Shown: piece by piece, positions 26,725-35,686 of the stretch | Layout of the letters: each line of letters opens with the position of its first letter | Position numbering within the stretch: the first letter of the stretch is position 1 | Origin: Amphritea pacifica | GTDB lineage: Bacteria > Pseudomonadota > Gammaproteobacteria > Pseudomonadales > Balneatricaceae | NCBI RefSeq assembly: GCF_016924145.1 | Contig: NZ_JAFFZO010000024.1 | Coordinates: forward strand, 1 to 64,000 | DNA length: 64,000 bases | Direction of reading: 5' to 3' | Notes under the pieces: model-generated | What the model saw: the letters and a program-made list of their open reading frames with translations, nothing else | Told to the model about the DNA's origin: nothing | The model's database searches: none | Program-made: the position numbers and the translations under genes

Positions 26725-27720
26725 TCAGCGGCTGAGCAGTCGTTCGAGGGATACTGCAAACCCCTCTCCCAGCCTTGCATCAACCTGCAGATACCAGCTA
26801 TTTTTAAGTGTTATATGATCGCATTTTACTGCGTCTTTTTCAGTCATTATCAACGGCAGCTGCTGCTCAAAGGATAGATCACGCTGACTAAAGTGATGGT
26901 GATCAGGGAAGCAGTGCAGCTCAGGTGTAAACCCTAAGGCTTTCAGTGTATGACTAAAACGTTCCGGATTACCGATTGCGGCTACCGCATTAACCTGCCG
27001 ACAACCGCTCCACTGGTCCGTGGAGACAGCCGTATCGGATGATAATGACACCAGATGCCCCGGCTGCAGCGTCATAGTAAACGCTTTAGCTGCCTGAGTG
27101 GTATCCAACAGTGTATCCGGTAAGCCGCCATTTACCACAATCAGATCAACTTCATTTAATCGTTCGACCGGCTCTCTGAGCGGACCTTCAGGCAGGCAAC
27201 GCCGGTTGCCAAAGCCCCGCACACCATCGATCACTGCTATTTCCAGAGTTCGGTTCAGGGCGTAATGTTGCAAACCATCATCGCTGATAATCAGATCGCA
27301 GCCGGTTTGCTCCAGCAGCAGCTTCGCAGCAGCAACCCGGTCAGGCGAGATCACCAGCGGAACATGGGTTCGACGCACAATCATCAGGGGCTCATCACCC
27401 GCTTCAGCAGCGGTTGAATCTGATGTTACAAAATAGGGGTTCGTCGGCGGTGTGGCACGGTATCCACGGCTGATAACACCGGGTTTATAGCCCTGCTGAC
27501 GCAGATATTCGACCAGCCAGATCACCAGTGGCGACTTGCCGGTTCCACCGACCGAGATATTACCAACGACAATCACCGGTACCGGCGCGGTCCAGCTGGG
27601 TTTCGAACCATCCCGATAGCGCTGTCGTCGCCGGGCTGCGATACCACGGAATAGCAACTCCAGCGGGCGCAGAAGACATAGCCAGCGACTGCTGCTGTAC
27701 CAGGCCTGCTCCAGCCCCAT
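26725..27720 (-). CDS. lpxK: Tetraacyldisaccharide 4'-kinase LpxK
   Basis: 331 residues. An N-terminal amphipathic or membrane-associated helix precedes the P-loop [19 protein letters not shown] (about 52-70), then [26 protein letters not shown] and the [11 protein letters not shown] motif that holds catalytic Asp and His. It phosphorylates the 4' position of the lipid A disaccharide at the inner membrane. The ATG lies 2 bases after the exbD stop. Confidence 0.95.
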   Translation of the reverse strand: MGLEQAWYSSSRWLCLLRPLELLFRGIAARRRQRYRDGSKPSWTAPVPVIVVGNISVGGTGKSPLVIWLVEYLRQQGYKPGVISRGYRATPPTNPYFVTSDSTAAEAGDEPLMIVRRTHVPLVISPDRVAAAKLLLEQTGCDLIISDDGLQHYALNRTLEIAVIDGVRGFGNRRCLPEGPLREPVERLNEVDLIVVNGGLPDTLLDTTQAAKAFTMTLQPGHLVSLSSDTAVSTDQWSGCRQVNAVAAIGNPERFSHTLKALGFTPELHCFPDHHHFSQRDLSFEQQLPLIMTEKDAVKCDHITLKNSWYLQVDARLGEGFAVSLERLLSR

Positions 27721-27722
27721 GT

Positions 27723-28151
27723 TTACTGCCCGGCCGGTTGCTGGGTAGTAATACTCAGCGCGGCGAACCCTAGCTTACCGGCAACATCCATAACGGTAAC
27801 CACCGACTGGTGCGGTGTTTTGGCATCGGCGGAGATAATAAAGGGCAGCTTACGATTGTCACCGGCCTGATCGATAATCGCCCGGCGCAAGGTGTCCGGC
27901 TGACTGTTCAGCAGGCTCTGACCATTCACCGTATAGCCACCATCAACACCGATCAGTACCTCAAGGGATTCTGCCTGGGTCTCGGAGGCCTCACCATGGG
28001 CCTCCGGCAGACTGATCTGCAGATGCGACTCGTTCGTGAACGTCGTGGATACCATAAAGAAGATCAGTAACAGGAAAACCACATCGATCAATGGCGTCAG
28101 GTTAACGGAAACCTCTTCTTTCGGCTTACGTCTGAATTTCAATCGACTCAT
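27723..28151 (-). CDS. exbD: Biopolymer transport protein ExbD
   Basis: 142 residues: one N-terminal membrane helix with the conserved Asp (NLTPLIDVVFLLLIFFMVST, about 17-36) followed by a periplasmic domain ending in a conserved amphipathic part. It forms the proton-driven motor with ExbB that energises a TonB-type transducer. No tonB gene accompanies the pair, as in the ComEC-LpxK-linked copies of other gammaproteobacteria. It starts 3 bases after exbB. Confidence 0.92.
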   Translation of the reverse strand: MSRLKFRRKPKEEVSVNLTPLIDVVFLLLIFFMVSTTFTNESHLQISLPEAHGEASETQAESLEVLIGVDGGYTVNGQSLLNSQPDTLRRAIIDQAGDNRKLPFIISADAKTPHQSVVTVMDVAGKLGFAALSITTQQPAGQ

Positions 28152-28154
28152 CAG

Positions 28155-28775
28155 TTACTCGAAATCTACTTCACGCTCACCGTGAACTACTTCAACCAGT
28201 TTCTGACACTCCTGCTCCATCTCAATCAGCAGAGTCTCAACACGACGTTGAAAATAACGGTGAAATACCAGTGTCGGAATCGCCACAGATAAACCCGCAG
28301 CGGTTGTAATCAGTGCTTCAGAGATACCACCTGCCAGCACATTCGCATTGCCAGTCCCCTGCAGCATGATCTCAGCAAACACTTTGATCATACCGATGAC
28401 GGTTCCTAACAGTCCTAACAACGGCGAGATAGCAGCGATAGTGCCCAGCGAGTTCAGAAACCGCTCCATCTGGTGCATAACATGATAAGCCGCCTCCTGA
28501 ATGCTCTCCCGCATAATCTCACGACCATGATTGGAGTTATTAAGACCAGCCACCATAATCTGCCCTAATGAGCTTTCATTGCGGATCATCTGCAGGCGCT
28601 CAGGGGTCATTTCACCACTACGCACCCGCATCCAGACTTCAGATAACAGATTATCTGGCGCGACCCGCTTCTTCTGCAGCACCCAAAAACGCTCCAGACA
28701 GATCGCCAGAGACAAGATAGAACAGGCGATAATTGGCACCATTAGCCAACCACCGGATTGAATCAATTCAAACAC
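28155..28775 (-). CDS. exbB: Biopolymer transport protein ExbB (MotA/TolQ/ExbB family)
   Basis: 206 residues from GTG 28775: FELIQSGGWLMVPIIACS gives the first membrane helix, a cytoplasmic loop follows, and two more helices lie in ISPLLGLLGTVIGMIKVF and EALITTAAGLSVAIPTLVF. The frame is open to ATG 28802, but that ATG would put the strong AGGAGG inside the coding sequence. GTG 28775, 7 bases after AGGAGG, gives the N-terminus expected for this family. Partner of ExbD in a proton-driven inner-membrane motor. Confidence 0.92.
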   Translation of the reverse strand: MFELIQSGGWLMVPIIACSILSLAICLERFWVLQKKRVAPDNLLSEVWMRVRSGEMTPERLQMIRNESSLGQIMVAGLNNSNHGREIMRESIQEAAYHVMHQMERFLNSLGTIAAISPLLGLLGTVIGMIKVFAEIMLQGTGNANVLAGGISEALITTAAGLSVAIPTLVFHRYFQRRVETLLIEMEQECQKLVEVVHGEREVDFE

Positions 28776-28782
28776 CAGTATT

Positions 28783-28788
28783 CCTCCT
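28783..28788 (-). promoter_or_regulatory. Strong ribosome-binding site deciding the exbB start
   Basis: AGGAGG on the minus strand, with 7 bases to GTG 28773-28775. It rules in favour of the GTG start over the upstream ATG. Confidence 0.8.
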
Positions 28789-28835
28789 ACAAACCGGCCC
28801 ATACTCTAGCATAGAGTCACACGCCAGAGTAGTGA

Positions 28836-31118
28836 TTAACCCGCTGACCAGTAACGCTTTTTCTGATCACGATAGGATTCAGTCAGACAATGGTCTGCGC
28901 TGCTCTGAATAATCACTGCGCCCCTGTCTGAGGTATTCAGCCAGTTCAGCTTAAGTAGCTGTAATCGATCAATAATCTCTCTGGCAGGATGCCCATAGGG
29001 GTTGTCAAAACCAGAACTGAACAATACCCAGTCCGGTCTTAAACCGTTTAACCACTCGACAGAACTGGAAAAACGACTGCCATGATGAGCGGCCACCAGC
29101 CAGTTGACATGTAAACCGGGGTGCTCATTCAGAATCTGCTGCTCGACACTGCTCTCAATATCTCCAGGAATCAGAATCGAACAGTTTTCTGACTGCACCA
29201 GTAGCACACAGGAGCGGTTATTTTCATTGGTCTGTTTCAGTCTGGCAGGCTGGATATAGCTGAAACGAACACCATCCCACTCCCAGCTATCACCAGGTGT
29301 GCAAGGTTGCGCGGGTAAACGGCGTCGAATCGCCGGACTACCGGAATCCAGACCATTAACCGTTAATGTCTCTGCCAGATCAGCATAACCACCAGCATGA
29401 TCGTTATCTTTATGGCTGATAATCAGCCGGTCTAGCTGACTGATATTGCGACTTTCCAGCATCGGTATCAGAGTGAAACGGGCAGTACTGCGACCACGAT
29501 ACGCGGCACCGGTATCAAACAGTACGCTTTTACTGTTGGTCTCAATCAGTACGGCAAGCCCCTGGCCAACGTCAGCCACTGTCGCCCGAAAACCGCCCTG
29601 ATCAACCGGTTGTTCAGGTGGAAAAATCAGTACAGTCAGCATGAGTAGTGCAAAAAACCCAACCCCCATCCAGCGGGGCAGATTCAGCAATAGCGCCGCC
29701 AGCCCTCCCAGCAGCACCGGCAAAAGAGCTGGACGACTGAACAACACCGCCTGCCCATCAGAAGGAGCGCAAACCTGTAACAATAGCCAGAACTGGTTCA
29801 ACAGCCCATTCAACAGCGCGCTCCCCAGCTCAGCATTAAGCAGACAGAGCAGCAAACCCAGTACAACCCCGGGAATCAGAATAAAGGTGAGTAACGGAAT
29901 AGCCACGATATTGACCAGCGGGGCGATCAGAGCAACCTGCCCAAGCCAGAACAGCAGCAGCGGGAACAACCCCAAAGACACAGACCACTGTGTAGTAACA
30001 ATGGCTTTAAGCCGATGACTGACCGGATTTGCTGCAGTCGACAGCAGCAGCGCCCCGACTGCGGCAAACGATAACCAGAAGCCAGGCTGATAGAAGCTCA
30101 GGGGCTGCAGCAGCAGTACAACCACCAGCGCCAACTGGTATCGCGTCCAGATTCCCAGATGGCGGTTAAACAAACCGGGCAACAACATCGACAGCGCCAT
30201 GATAAGCGCCCTCTGAGTGGGAATACTAAACCCGGCCAGCAGCGCATAGCTGGATGCCAGCAGCAGCGCAGGCACAATACGATAAGCGCGGATATCAGCC
30301 TGCCCCGGTAAAATACGCCCGGCCAGCCACTGCACCGAACTGCCTAACCAATACCCGATCAGACAGGCAATTGCGATATGCAGACCACTGATAACCACCA
30401 GATGTACCGTTCCTGTTTGTCGCAGAATGCGCCACTGGTCATCCTTCAGCCCCTGCTTGTCCCCCAGCAATAACGCCCTGATGGTTGCTTCACTGCTATC
30501 CGTCAATGATAACCGGCTTAGCCACTGAGCAATCCGGTATCTCAGGTAGGCGATCTGCTGCGCCCCGCTCTCCCCCGGTCCGCGAATCAGTCTGGCAGAG
30601 AGCAGATAACCCCGGGCATTAATCTGTTCAGCAAACAGGCGGGTTTCATAATCACTGCCGCCGGGATTCATCAACCCTCGTGGCGGCTTCAGCCGGACCT
30701 TCAACTGCCATTGCTGACCTGGCACAATTTCCCCCTCGGGGTGATACCAGCTCAGCTGCAGATGTTTCAGATCAGTCCCAGGCAACGTGGGAGAGTAATG
30801 GTCTACGTCAAAACTGAAGCGGATCATAGCGGGACGGTTTTGCGGCAAACCTGTAACCGTTCCACTGACCGAGATCTCCTGTGCCGACATATCCATCGGC
30901 ATGCGCTGGCTCAGATTGAGATAACCCCAGCCGGAGGCGTAAACAACCCCGAATAGCAAACCGGCTATCTGGATTCGCCCCCCGGAGGATAAAAAGATCC
31001 GGCAAGACGGCAGTAAACATAAGAGTAGTAGCAATGCCAGCAGCAGAGTCAGAGCTGGAAATGAGATCAGCCGGGGTAGCCAGGCCACCAGCAAAACACC
31101 TAAAGCGATACCAATCAT
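28836..31118 (-). CDS. comEC: DNA internalisation-related competence protein ComEC/Rec2
   Basis: 760 residues. An N-terminal hydrophobic and DUF4131 region comes first, then the Competence domain with many membrane helices (LVVISGLHIAIACLIGYWLG about 240, FSIPTQRALIMALSML), and a C-terminal metallo-beta-lactamase-like domain with DVGQGLAVLIET and SHKDNDHAGGY (about 595-605). ComEC forms the inner-membrane channel for single-stranded DNA uptake. The protein appears full length and intact. It lies 60 bases after exbB start on the same strand, and upstream of it the divergent DUF2062 gene starts 78 bases away, as in Pseudomonas. Confidence 0.93.
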   Translation of the reverse strand: MIGIALGVLLVAWLPRLISFPALTLLLALLLLLCLLPSCRIFLSSGGRIQIAGLLFGVVYASGWGYLNLSQRMPMDMSAQEISVSGTVTGLPQNRPAMIRFSFDVDHYSPTLPGTDLKHLQLSWYHPEGEIVPGQQWQLKVRLKPPRGLMNPGGSDYETRLFAEQINARGYLLSARLIRGPGESGAQQIAYLRYRIAQWLSRLSLTDSSEATIRALLLGDKQGLKDDQWRILRQTGTVHLVVISGLHIAIACLIGYWLGSSVQWLAGRILPGQADIRAYRIVPALLLASSYALLAGFSIPTQRALIMALSMLLPGLFNRHLGIWTRYQLALVVVLLLQPLSFYQPGFWLSFAAVGALLLSTAANPVSHRLKAIVTTQWSVSLGLFPLLLFWLGQVALIAPLVNIVAIPLLTFILIPGVVLGLLLCLLNAELGSALLNGLLNQFWLLLQVCAPSDGQAVLFSRPALLPVLLGGLAALLLNLPRWMGVGFFALLMLTVLIFPPEQPVDQGGFRATVADVGQGLAVLIETNSKSVLFDTGAAYRGRSTARFTLIPMLESRNISQLDRLIISHKDNDHAGGYADLAETLTVNGLDSGSPAIRRRLPAQPCTPGDSWEWDGVRFSYIQPARLKQTNENNRSCVLLVQSENCSILIPGDIESSVEQQILNEHPGLHVNWLVAAHHGSRFSSSVEWLNGLRPDWVLFSSGFDNPYGHPAREIIDRLQLLKLNWLNTSDRGAVIIQSSADHCLTESYRDQKKRYWSAG

Positions 31119-31196
31119 CCATGATTTCCGGTTGGCTTACAGTTTGTAAGGGGGCATAATGAGCCCCTCCCATCAGCTAACTATAGTTTCTTCCTG

Positions 31197-31811
31197 ATGC
31201 CGCGCAAACTTATCAGAAAATTTATGCCAGATGAGCATAAACTCAAGTCCAACCGCTACCTGAGCTGGCTTGGAAGTCATATCCATGACCCAAATCTGTG
31301 GCACCTGACCCGTAAGTCTGTCAGCAGGGCATTCTTCGTTGGCTTATTCTGTGCGTTTATCCCGCTGCCATCACAGATGCTGATTGCTGCAATCGCAGCT
31401 CTGTTCGTGCGCAGTAATCTGCCAATTTCAGTGGGCCTGGTGTGGCTGACCAATCCGATCACTATCCCCCCTATGTTTTATTTCGCTTACTGGATCGGAA
31501 CACTGATTCTCGGTGTGGACCCGGTTGCTATTGATTTTGAGTTAACGATGGAGTGGATTAAGGCTGAACTGGAACATATCTGGCTGCCTCTGCTGGTCGG
31601 ATCGCTGGTATGTGGTATCGTCAGTGGCACTCTGGGCTATCTGCTAATGCAGCGATTCTGGGTCTGGCATGTCAATAAAAGCTGGCGTAACCGAAAAAGC
31701 CGCAAGTTTATACTACGCAAACTTCTACGGGATAAAGAGCCGCAAGATAGCGATGAAGACTCTCCTGCCAATCAGTCAGACAAAACCACTCAGAGCAAAA
31801 AGCCGGAATAA
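31197..31811 (+). CDS. DUF2062 membrane protein
   Basis: 204 residues with the DUF2062 pattern: a basic N-terminus, RAFFVGLFCAFIPLPSQMLI (about 43-62), WLTNPITIPPMFYFAYWIG (about 82-100) and a third helix near 145. The C-terminal 40 residues are hydrophilic and charged. It is an inner-membrane protein of unknown function whose gene is widely linked to comEC. A terminator hairpin overlaps the stop codon. Confidence 0.88.
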   Translation: MPRKLIRKFMPDEHKLKSNRYLSWLGSHIHDPNLWHLTRKSVSRAFFVGLFCAFIPLPSQMLIAAIAALFVRSNLPISVGLVWLTNPITIPPMFYFAYWIGTLILGVDPVAIDFELTMEWIKAELEHIWLPLLVGSLVCGIVSGTLGYLLMQRFWVWHVNKSWRNRKSRKFILRKLLRDKEPQDSDEDSPANQSDKTTQSKKPE

Positions 31812-31824
31812 ATTCCGGCTTTTA
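31797..31824. terminator. Bidirectional terminator overlapping the DUF2062 stop codon
   Basis: AGCCGGAAT-AA-ATTCCGGCT (31801-31820) is flanked by AAAA and TTTT. The stop codon TAA at 31809-31811 lies in the apex. It can serve both the DUF2062 gene and lolD, which ends at 31871 on the other strand. Confidence 0.88.
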
Positions 31825-31870
31825 TAGAGAAACGTAACGTTCAGCGTATCGATAGATCAGTCAGACCTGC

Positions 31871-32557
31871 TTAACTGATCAATTGCTGCAGTAAACCATC
31901 TTTCAGCTCAACAACCCGCCCCTGTTTTTCAGCGAGCTGTGGATCATGGGTCACCACCACAAACGAAATACCAAACTCAGTATTCAGTTTATCCATGAGC
32001 GCCTGCACCTCCTGAGCGGTATGACGATCAAGATTGCCGGTGGGCTCATCCATCAGCACACAGGCAGGATTAGTGACCAGCGCCCGGGCGATGGCCACCC
32101 GCTGACGTTCACCACCACTCAGCATCGAAGGCTTATGCTCAAGACGATGAGAAAGCCCCACCGAGTGAAGAATTGCAGTCGCCTGTTCGCGCACGCTGCT
32201 GATCGCCTCCCCTCTGATAAGCAAGGGCATCGCTACATTCTCAAGCGCGCTGAACTCTGCTAACAGGTGGTGAAACTGATAAACAAAACCAAGAGAGCGG
32301 TTGCGCAGCTGTGCCCGCTCCTGTTCACTGATCTTAAACAAAGAATGGTCGTCGACGCGAACATCCCCGGAACTCGGCAGATCAAGTCCCCCCAGCATAT
32401 TCAGAAGGGTACTCTTCCCGGAACCGGAGCTGCCCACTATCGCCAGGGTCTCTCCCCGCTTCACCTGAAGCTCTATTCCCCGCAAAACCTCTACCGCAAT
32501 ATCTCCATCACCGTATCGCTTTTTCAGATCAATACACTGCAGAACCAGATCACTCAT
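31871..32557 (-). CDS. lolD: Lipoprotein-releasing ABC ATPase LolD
   Basis: 228 residues with Walker [15 protein letters not shown] (about 42-55), ABC signature [15 protein letters not shown] (about 146-160) and Walker [13 protein letters not shown]. LolD powers the extraction of outer-membrane lipoproteins from the inner membrane. Its ATG overlaps the 3' end of the permease gene by 8 bases. No second permease gene follows before the convergent DUF2062 gene. Confidence 0.94.
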   Translation of the reverse strand: MSDLVLQCIDLKKRYGDGDIAVEVLRGIELQVKRGETLAIVGSSGSGKSTLLNMLGGLDLPSSGDVRVDDHSLFKISEQERAQLRNRSLGFVYQFHHLLAEFSALENVAMPLLIRGEAISSVREQATAILHSVGLSHRLEHKPSMLSGGERQRVAIARALVTNPACVLMDEPTGNLDRHTAQEVQALMDKLNTEFGISFVVVTHDPQLAEKQGRVVELKDGLLQQLIS

Positions 32558-33794
32558 AACGCAACGCCTCCGCTGGCTGAGTCCGGGACGCCCGCCAGGC
32601 CGGGTAGATAGTTGCCAGGAAACTGATTCCCAGGGCCACAGAGATAATCACCACGACATCACCCAGCTGTAGTTGCGAGGGCAGATAACTAATGAAATAA
32701 ACATCCGCACTGAGAAACTGAATCCCAAAAGTATGTTCAATCCAGGCGATAAGATCGGTAATAGTTAGCGCCAGCAGGATACCCAGAACAGATCCCAGCA
32801 GCGTTCCCATCACTCCGATAACGGTGCCCTGCACCATAAAGATCCGCATGATCCGACCCGGTGTAGCACCCAGTGTCCGTAAAATTGCGATGTCGCCCTT
32901 TTTATCTGTGACCACCATTACCAGCGTCGAAACAATATTGAATGCCGCCACAAACACGATCAGAAATAGCAGTAAACCGATCATCTTCTTTTCCAGCTGG
33001 ATCGCCTGAAACAGATTACCGTGCGTACGGGTCCAGTCGCTGGCCCGATAAAACTCGCCCAGATCAGCTATAATCTGCCGGATTCTGGCGGGTGCCTGGA
33101 ACAGGTTGTCAAACTCCAGACGGATACCATCAACACCGCGATCCATCCGTTTAAGCCGGGCTGCATCATCGATATTGATATAGGCAAGACTGGCATCCAG
33201 CTCGGCCCCGACTTCAAACACCCCGACCACGGTAAAACGTTTCAGGCGCGGAATAATCCCGGCAACACTAATCGATGCTTCGGGAAGCACCAGCGTTACC
33301 TTATCGCCCACAGCAACCCCCATGGAACGGGCCAGTAATGCCCCCAGAACAATACCGTAACTTCTCGGCTTCAATGCATCCAGGCTGCCAGCTTTGATAT
33401 TCTCATCCAGAATGGAGATCTTTTGTTCCAGTTCAGGCTCTATACCGTTGATCAGTACGCCACGAACGACACCCCGGTTTGTCAGCATCCCCTGTGCCTG
33501 AATGTAGGGTGCAGTACCTACGACGCCAGCCTTCTGATTAACCTTAGCAGCGACCGCCTGCCAGTTTTCCAGCGGCTTACCATAGTCAGAGATAGTGCCA
33601 TGGGGCACCATGCCAAGAATACGTTCTTTCAGCTCACGGTCGAAGCCGTTCATCACCGAAAGCACAACGATCAGCGCAGCAACTCCCAGCATCAGCCCCA
33701 GCATTGAGACCAGCGAGATAAATGAAATAAAGTTGTTGTTCCGTTTGGCTGAGGTATACCGCAACCCAACGTACAGAGAGAATGGTCTAAACAT
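32550..33794 (-). CDS. Lipoprotein-releasing ABC permease (LolC/LolE/LolF family)
   Basis: 414 residues: first membrane helix with [20 protein letters not shown] (about 23-42), a long periplasmic domain (about 50-265) and three C-terminal helices in an FtsX-like arrangement. It begins [20 protein letters not shown], like LolC and LolE. In E. coli LolC and LolE form a heterodimer, but only one permease accompanies lolD here. It may be a LolF-type homodimeric permease, or the second gene lies outside the window; hence no specific symbol is given. Confidence 0.9.
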   Translation of the reverse strand: MFRPFSLYVGLRYTSAKRNNNFISFISLVSMLGLMLGVAALIVVLSVMNGFDRELKERILGMVPHGTISDYGKPLENWQAVAAKVNQKAGVVGTAPYIQAQGMLTNRGVVRGVLINGIEPELEQKISILDENIKAGSLDALKPRSYGIVLGALLARSMGVAVGDKVTLVLPEASISVAGIIPRLKRFTVVGVFEVGAELDASLAYINIDDAARLKRMDRGVDGIRLEFDNLFQAPARIRQIIADLGEFYRASDWTRTHGNLFQAIQLEKKMIGLLLFLIVFVAAFNIVSTLVMVVTDKKGDIAILRTLGATPGRIMRIFMVQGTVIGVMGTLLGSVLGILLALTITDLIAWIEHTFGIQFLSADVYFISYLPSQLQLGDVVVIISVALGISFLATIYPAWRASRTQPAEALRYE

Positions 33795-33891
33795 GGCCGG
33801 GATTAAATCACAGACTGATAAAATTCTCTAACAAAATCAGAATAATATTCGTTATACTCAGGAAAAGTGACCAACTCACGAGGGCTGTATT

Positions 33892-34464
33892 TTGAACCAG
33901 GAACGTCGCCAGTATTTCCGCATCAACGGCAAAGTAGCGGTAGACTATAAAATCATCACGGAAGATGAGATGCAGCACGGCCGTCTGCCGACGCAGTTTC
34001 AGGTTTCGCCCTTCTTTTTGTTACTGACTCAGCTTCAGGAGTTTAGTCAGGACAACAGCTACCAGCTGCGTAAAATCGCTCAGAAAGACCCTCTGGTTGC
34101 GACCTATCTCGAAAATATGAACAACAAGATCGATGCCATCGCTCATGCTATCGCTAAAAGTGATGTGGAGTTTGAAAATCTGACAACTCAGGAGATCAAC
34201 CTGAGTGAAGGTGGCATGAGTTTTTACAGTAAAGAGTCGATTCCTCTTAAAAGCTATCTCGCTCTCAAAGTCGTATTTGAAGAAACCTACTCAGGCTTAC
34301 TGCTGTATGGTCAGGTTCTCTATAGTGGCGAAAAAAATGAACAGGGCCAGTACAAGATTGGTATCGAGTTCAGCGATATGCCCGAAAGCAGCCGGATGAT
34401 TGTTGCCCGCTATATTCTCACCAGCCAGACCCGCGAACGACAACAGAATGATGAGCAGTACTGA
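33892..34464 (+). CDS. PilZ-domain c-di-GMP-binding protein
   Basis: 190 residues starting at TTG 33892, with AGGG 9 bases upstream. The N-terminus ERRQYFRINGKVAVDY carries the RxxxR half of the c-di-GMP site, and NLSEGGMSFYS (about 104-114) carries the [N/D]xSxxG half. About 85 residues, probably helical, are inserted between the two halves. A similar protein lies near the lol genes in Pseudomonas, as far as I recall. It is the first gene of a unit with the Tus homologue, which it overlaps by 17 bases. Confidence 0.88.
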   Translation: MNQERRQYFRINGKVAVDYKIITEDEMQHGRLPTQFQVSPFFLLLTQLQEFSQDNSYQLRKIAQKDPLVATYLENMNNKIDAIAHAIAKSDVEFENLTTQEINLSEGGMSFYSKESIPLKSYLALKVVFEETYSGLLLYGQVLYSGEKNEQGQYKIGIEFSDMPESSRMIVARYILTSQTRERQQNDEQY

Positions 34465-35299
34465 TACGGTTGAACTGCTTGAGAGTCTTAACCAGCTTAA
34501 TCAGGCTCTGCTCTGTTTCTCTGAACAGCTACTGAACAGCAAACTGCCCTTCTGGTTACCGGGCGAAACGGCCCGCAACCTGCCACAAGCGGCCAGCCTC
34601 TATACGGATATCTGGTATCGTGATGGGCAGGACGGTCGTACCACAATCACTCAGCACGGCATGATCGGTGCCAGCGCAGATCTGATTCAGGCGACCCTCA
34701 GATTAAACTCCGCAAAAACAGATTTCCAGGCCCTCGCAACCCGTTATCGGCTGAGCCAGTCCGCCGACACCCTGCAACTGCTTCACCGACGCAGTGAAAC
34801 GATCGCCGCGATGTTGCATCGCCATGGTGCATCAAGACTTCATCTCAAGCAGTGTTATCGTCAGATCCCGGTATTTGAAACCTGCCCCAGCCGCATCGGT
34901 TTCAGTTGGTACAGCAGTGGCCGCAGCATTCGCAAACTCACCCCCAGGGAAGCTGAAGAAAAGCTGCTTCAACTGGACACCAGTCAACCTCATATTCAGA
35001 TACAGTTACAGGCTGTCGGTCAGCTACGTCCCGGTGATATGCTGGCTCAGGTTCAAAATCAGGTACCGGTTATGCGGGCCAACCCGGTCTGGAAACACAA
35101 AGACAGCACCCTGCGTAAGGCGCTGAACACCTCATTGCCGATTATTATCGCCCTTAACAGTGATAACCCCACCCTGCCCGCGTATAATGAGCCACCGCTT
35201 ACGCCGCCTGAAGCGCGTAGTCGGGTTGAACGCAGTGATCTGAAAATAGATCCTCAGCCCTTTCTGCCAAGCATCAGAGTACACCGTTACCTTGGATAA
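34448..35299 (+). CDS. Divergent Tus-family replication terminus site-binding protein
   Basis: 283 residues from ATG 34448 (E. coli Tus has 309). Similarity to Tus is clearest in the C-terminal two thirds. LHRHGASRLHLKQCYRQI (about 123-140) parallels the Tus VHRHLPGLITLNAYRTL region, including the His of the fork-lock pocket. CPSRIGFSW matches the segment before HIIKNL, MRANPVWKHKDSTLRKA matches IARVWYKGDQKQVQHA, LPIIIALNSDN matches TPLIALINRDN, and it ends PSIRVHRYLG like PRLHLYVAD. The pocket Phe and Gly appear replaced. Tus binds Ter sites and blocks DnaB from one side. The gene overlaps the PilZ gene and is followed after 8 bases by a membrane protein gene. Confidence 0.82.
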   Translation: MMSSTDTVELLESLNQLNQALLCFSEQLLNSKLPFWLPGETARNLPQAASLYTDIWYRDGQDGRTTITQHGMIGASADLIQATLRLNSAKTDFQALATRYRLSQSADTLQLLHRRSETIAAMLHRHGASRLHLKQCYRQIPVFETCPSRIGFSWYSSGRSIRKLTPREAEEKLLQLDTSQPHIQIQLQAVGQLRPGDMLAQVQNQVPVMRANPVWKHKDSTLRKALNTSLPIIIALNSDNPTLPAYNEPPLTPPEARSRVERSDLKIDPQPFLPSIRVHRYLG

Positions 35300-35307
35300 C
35301 CACACCA

Positions 35308-35637
35308 ATGCCTGACAACTCAAACAGTTCCGATAGCAGCACGCATAACAAACTGCTACATCACATCGCCACAGGGTTTGGTTTGCTGTTTCTTATCGCT
35401 TATTATCTGGTGATCGATAGCACGGGATTTTACGACTGGGTGACAGCTCAGATGCCAGAAAAGTATGCCGGAGCCGGACTGATGCTGGGGATCATGATCG
35501 GCATGACACCCGGATTCTTCCTCTGGAAACACTACAATCGCTGGATTGAAAGAAAACTCGGGGTCACCGGAAAATATTATGAGGATGGCTTCTATAAAAC
35601 ACCGGAAAAACCCGACGACGATACCGCTGATCGATAA
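35308..35637 (+). CDS. Small membrane protein, unknown function
   Basis: 109 residues with two predicted helices: ATGFGLLFLIAYYLVI (about 21-36) and AGAGLMLGIMIGMTPGFFLW (about 54-73). A charged C-terminus contains KYYEDGFYKTPEKPDDD. No family is recognised. It starts 8 bases after the Tus homologue and is followed by a terminator, so it belongs to the PilZ-Tus transcription unit. It is not a shadow frame: composition and codon use fit its neighbours. Confidence 0.7.
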   Translation: MPDNSNSSDSSTHNKLLHHIATGFGLLFLIAYYLVIDSTGFYDWVTAQMPEKYAGAGLMLGIMIGMTPGFFLWKHYNRWIERKLGVTGKYYEDGFYKTPEKPDDDTADR

Positions 35638-35645
35638 TACAGATA

Positions 35646-35674
35646 AAAAAACCGCCCAATGAGGCGGTTTTCTT
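35646..35674. terminator. Bidirectional terminator between the PilZ-Tus unit and sthA
   Basis: AAACCGCC-CAATGA-GGCGGTTT (35649-35670), with A-runs before and T-rich sequence after, lies between the two convergent stops. Confidence 0.88.
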
Positions 35675-35686
35675 ATTGCCGCTCTG

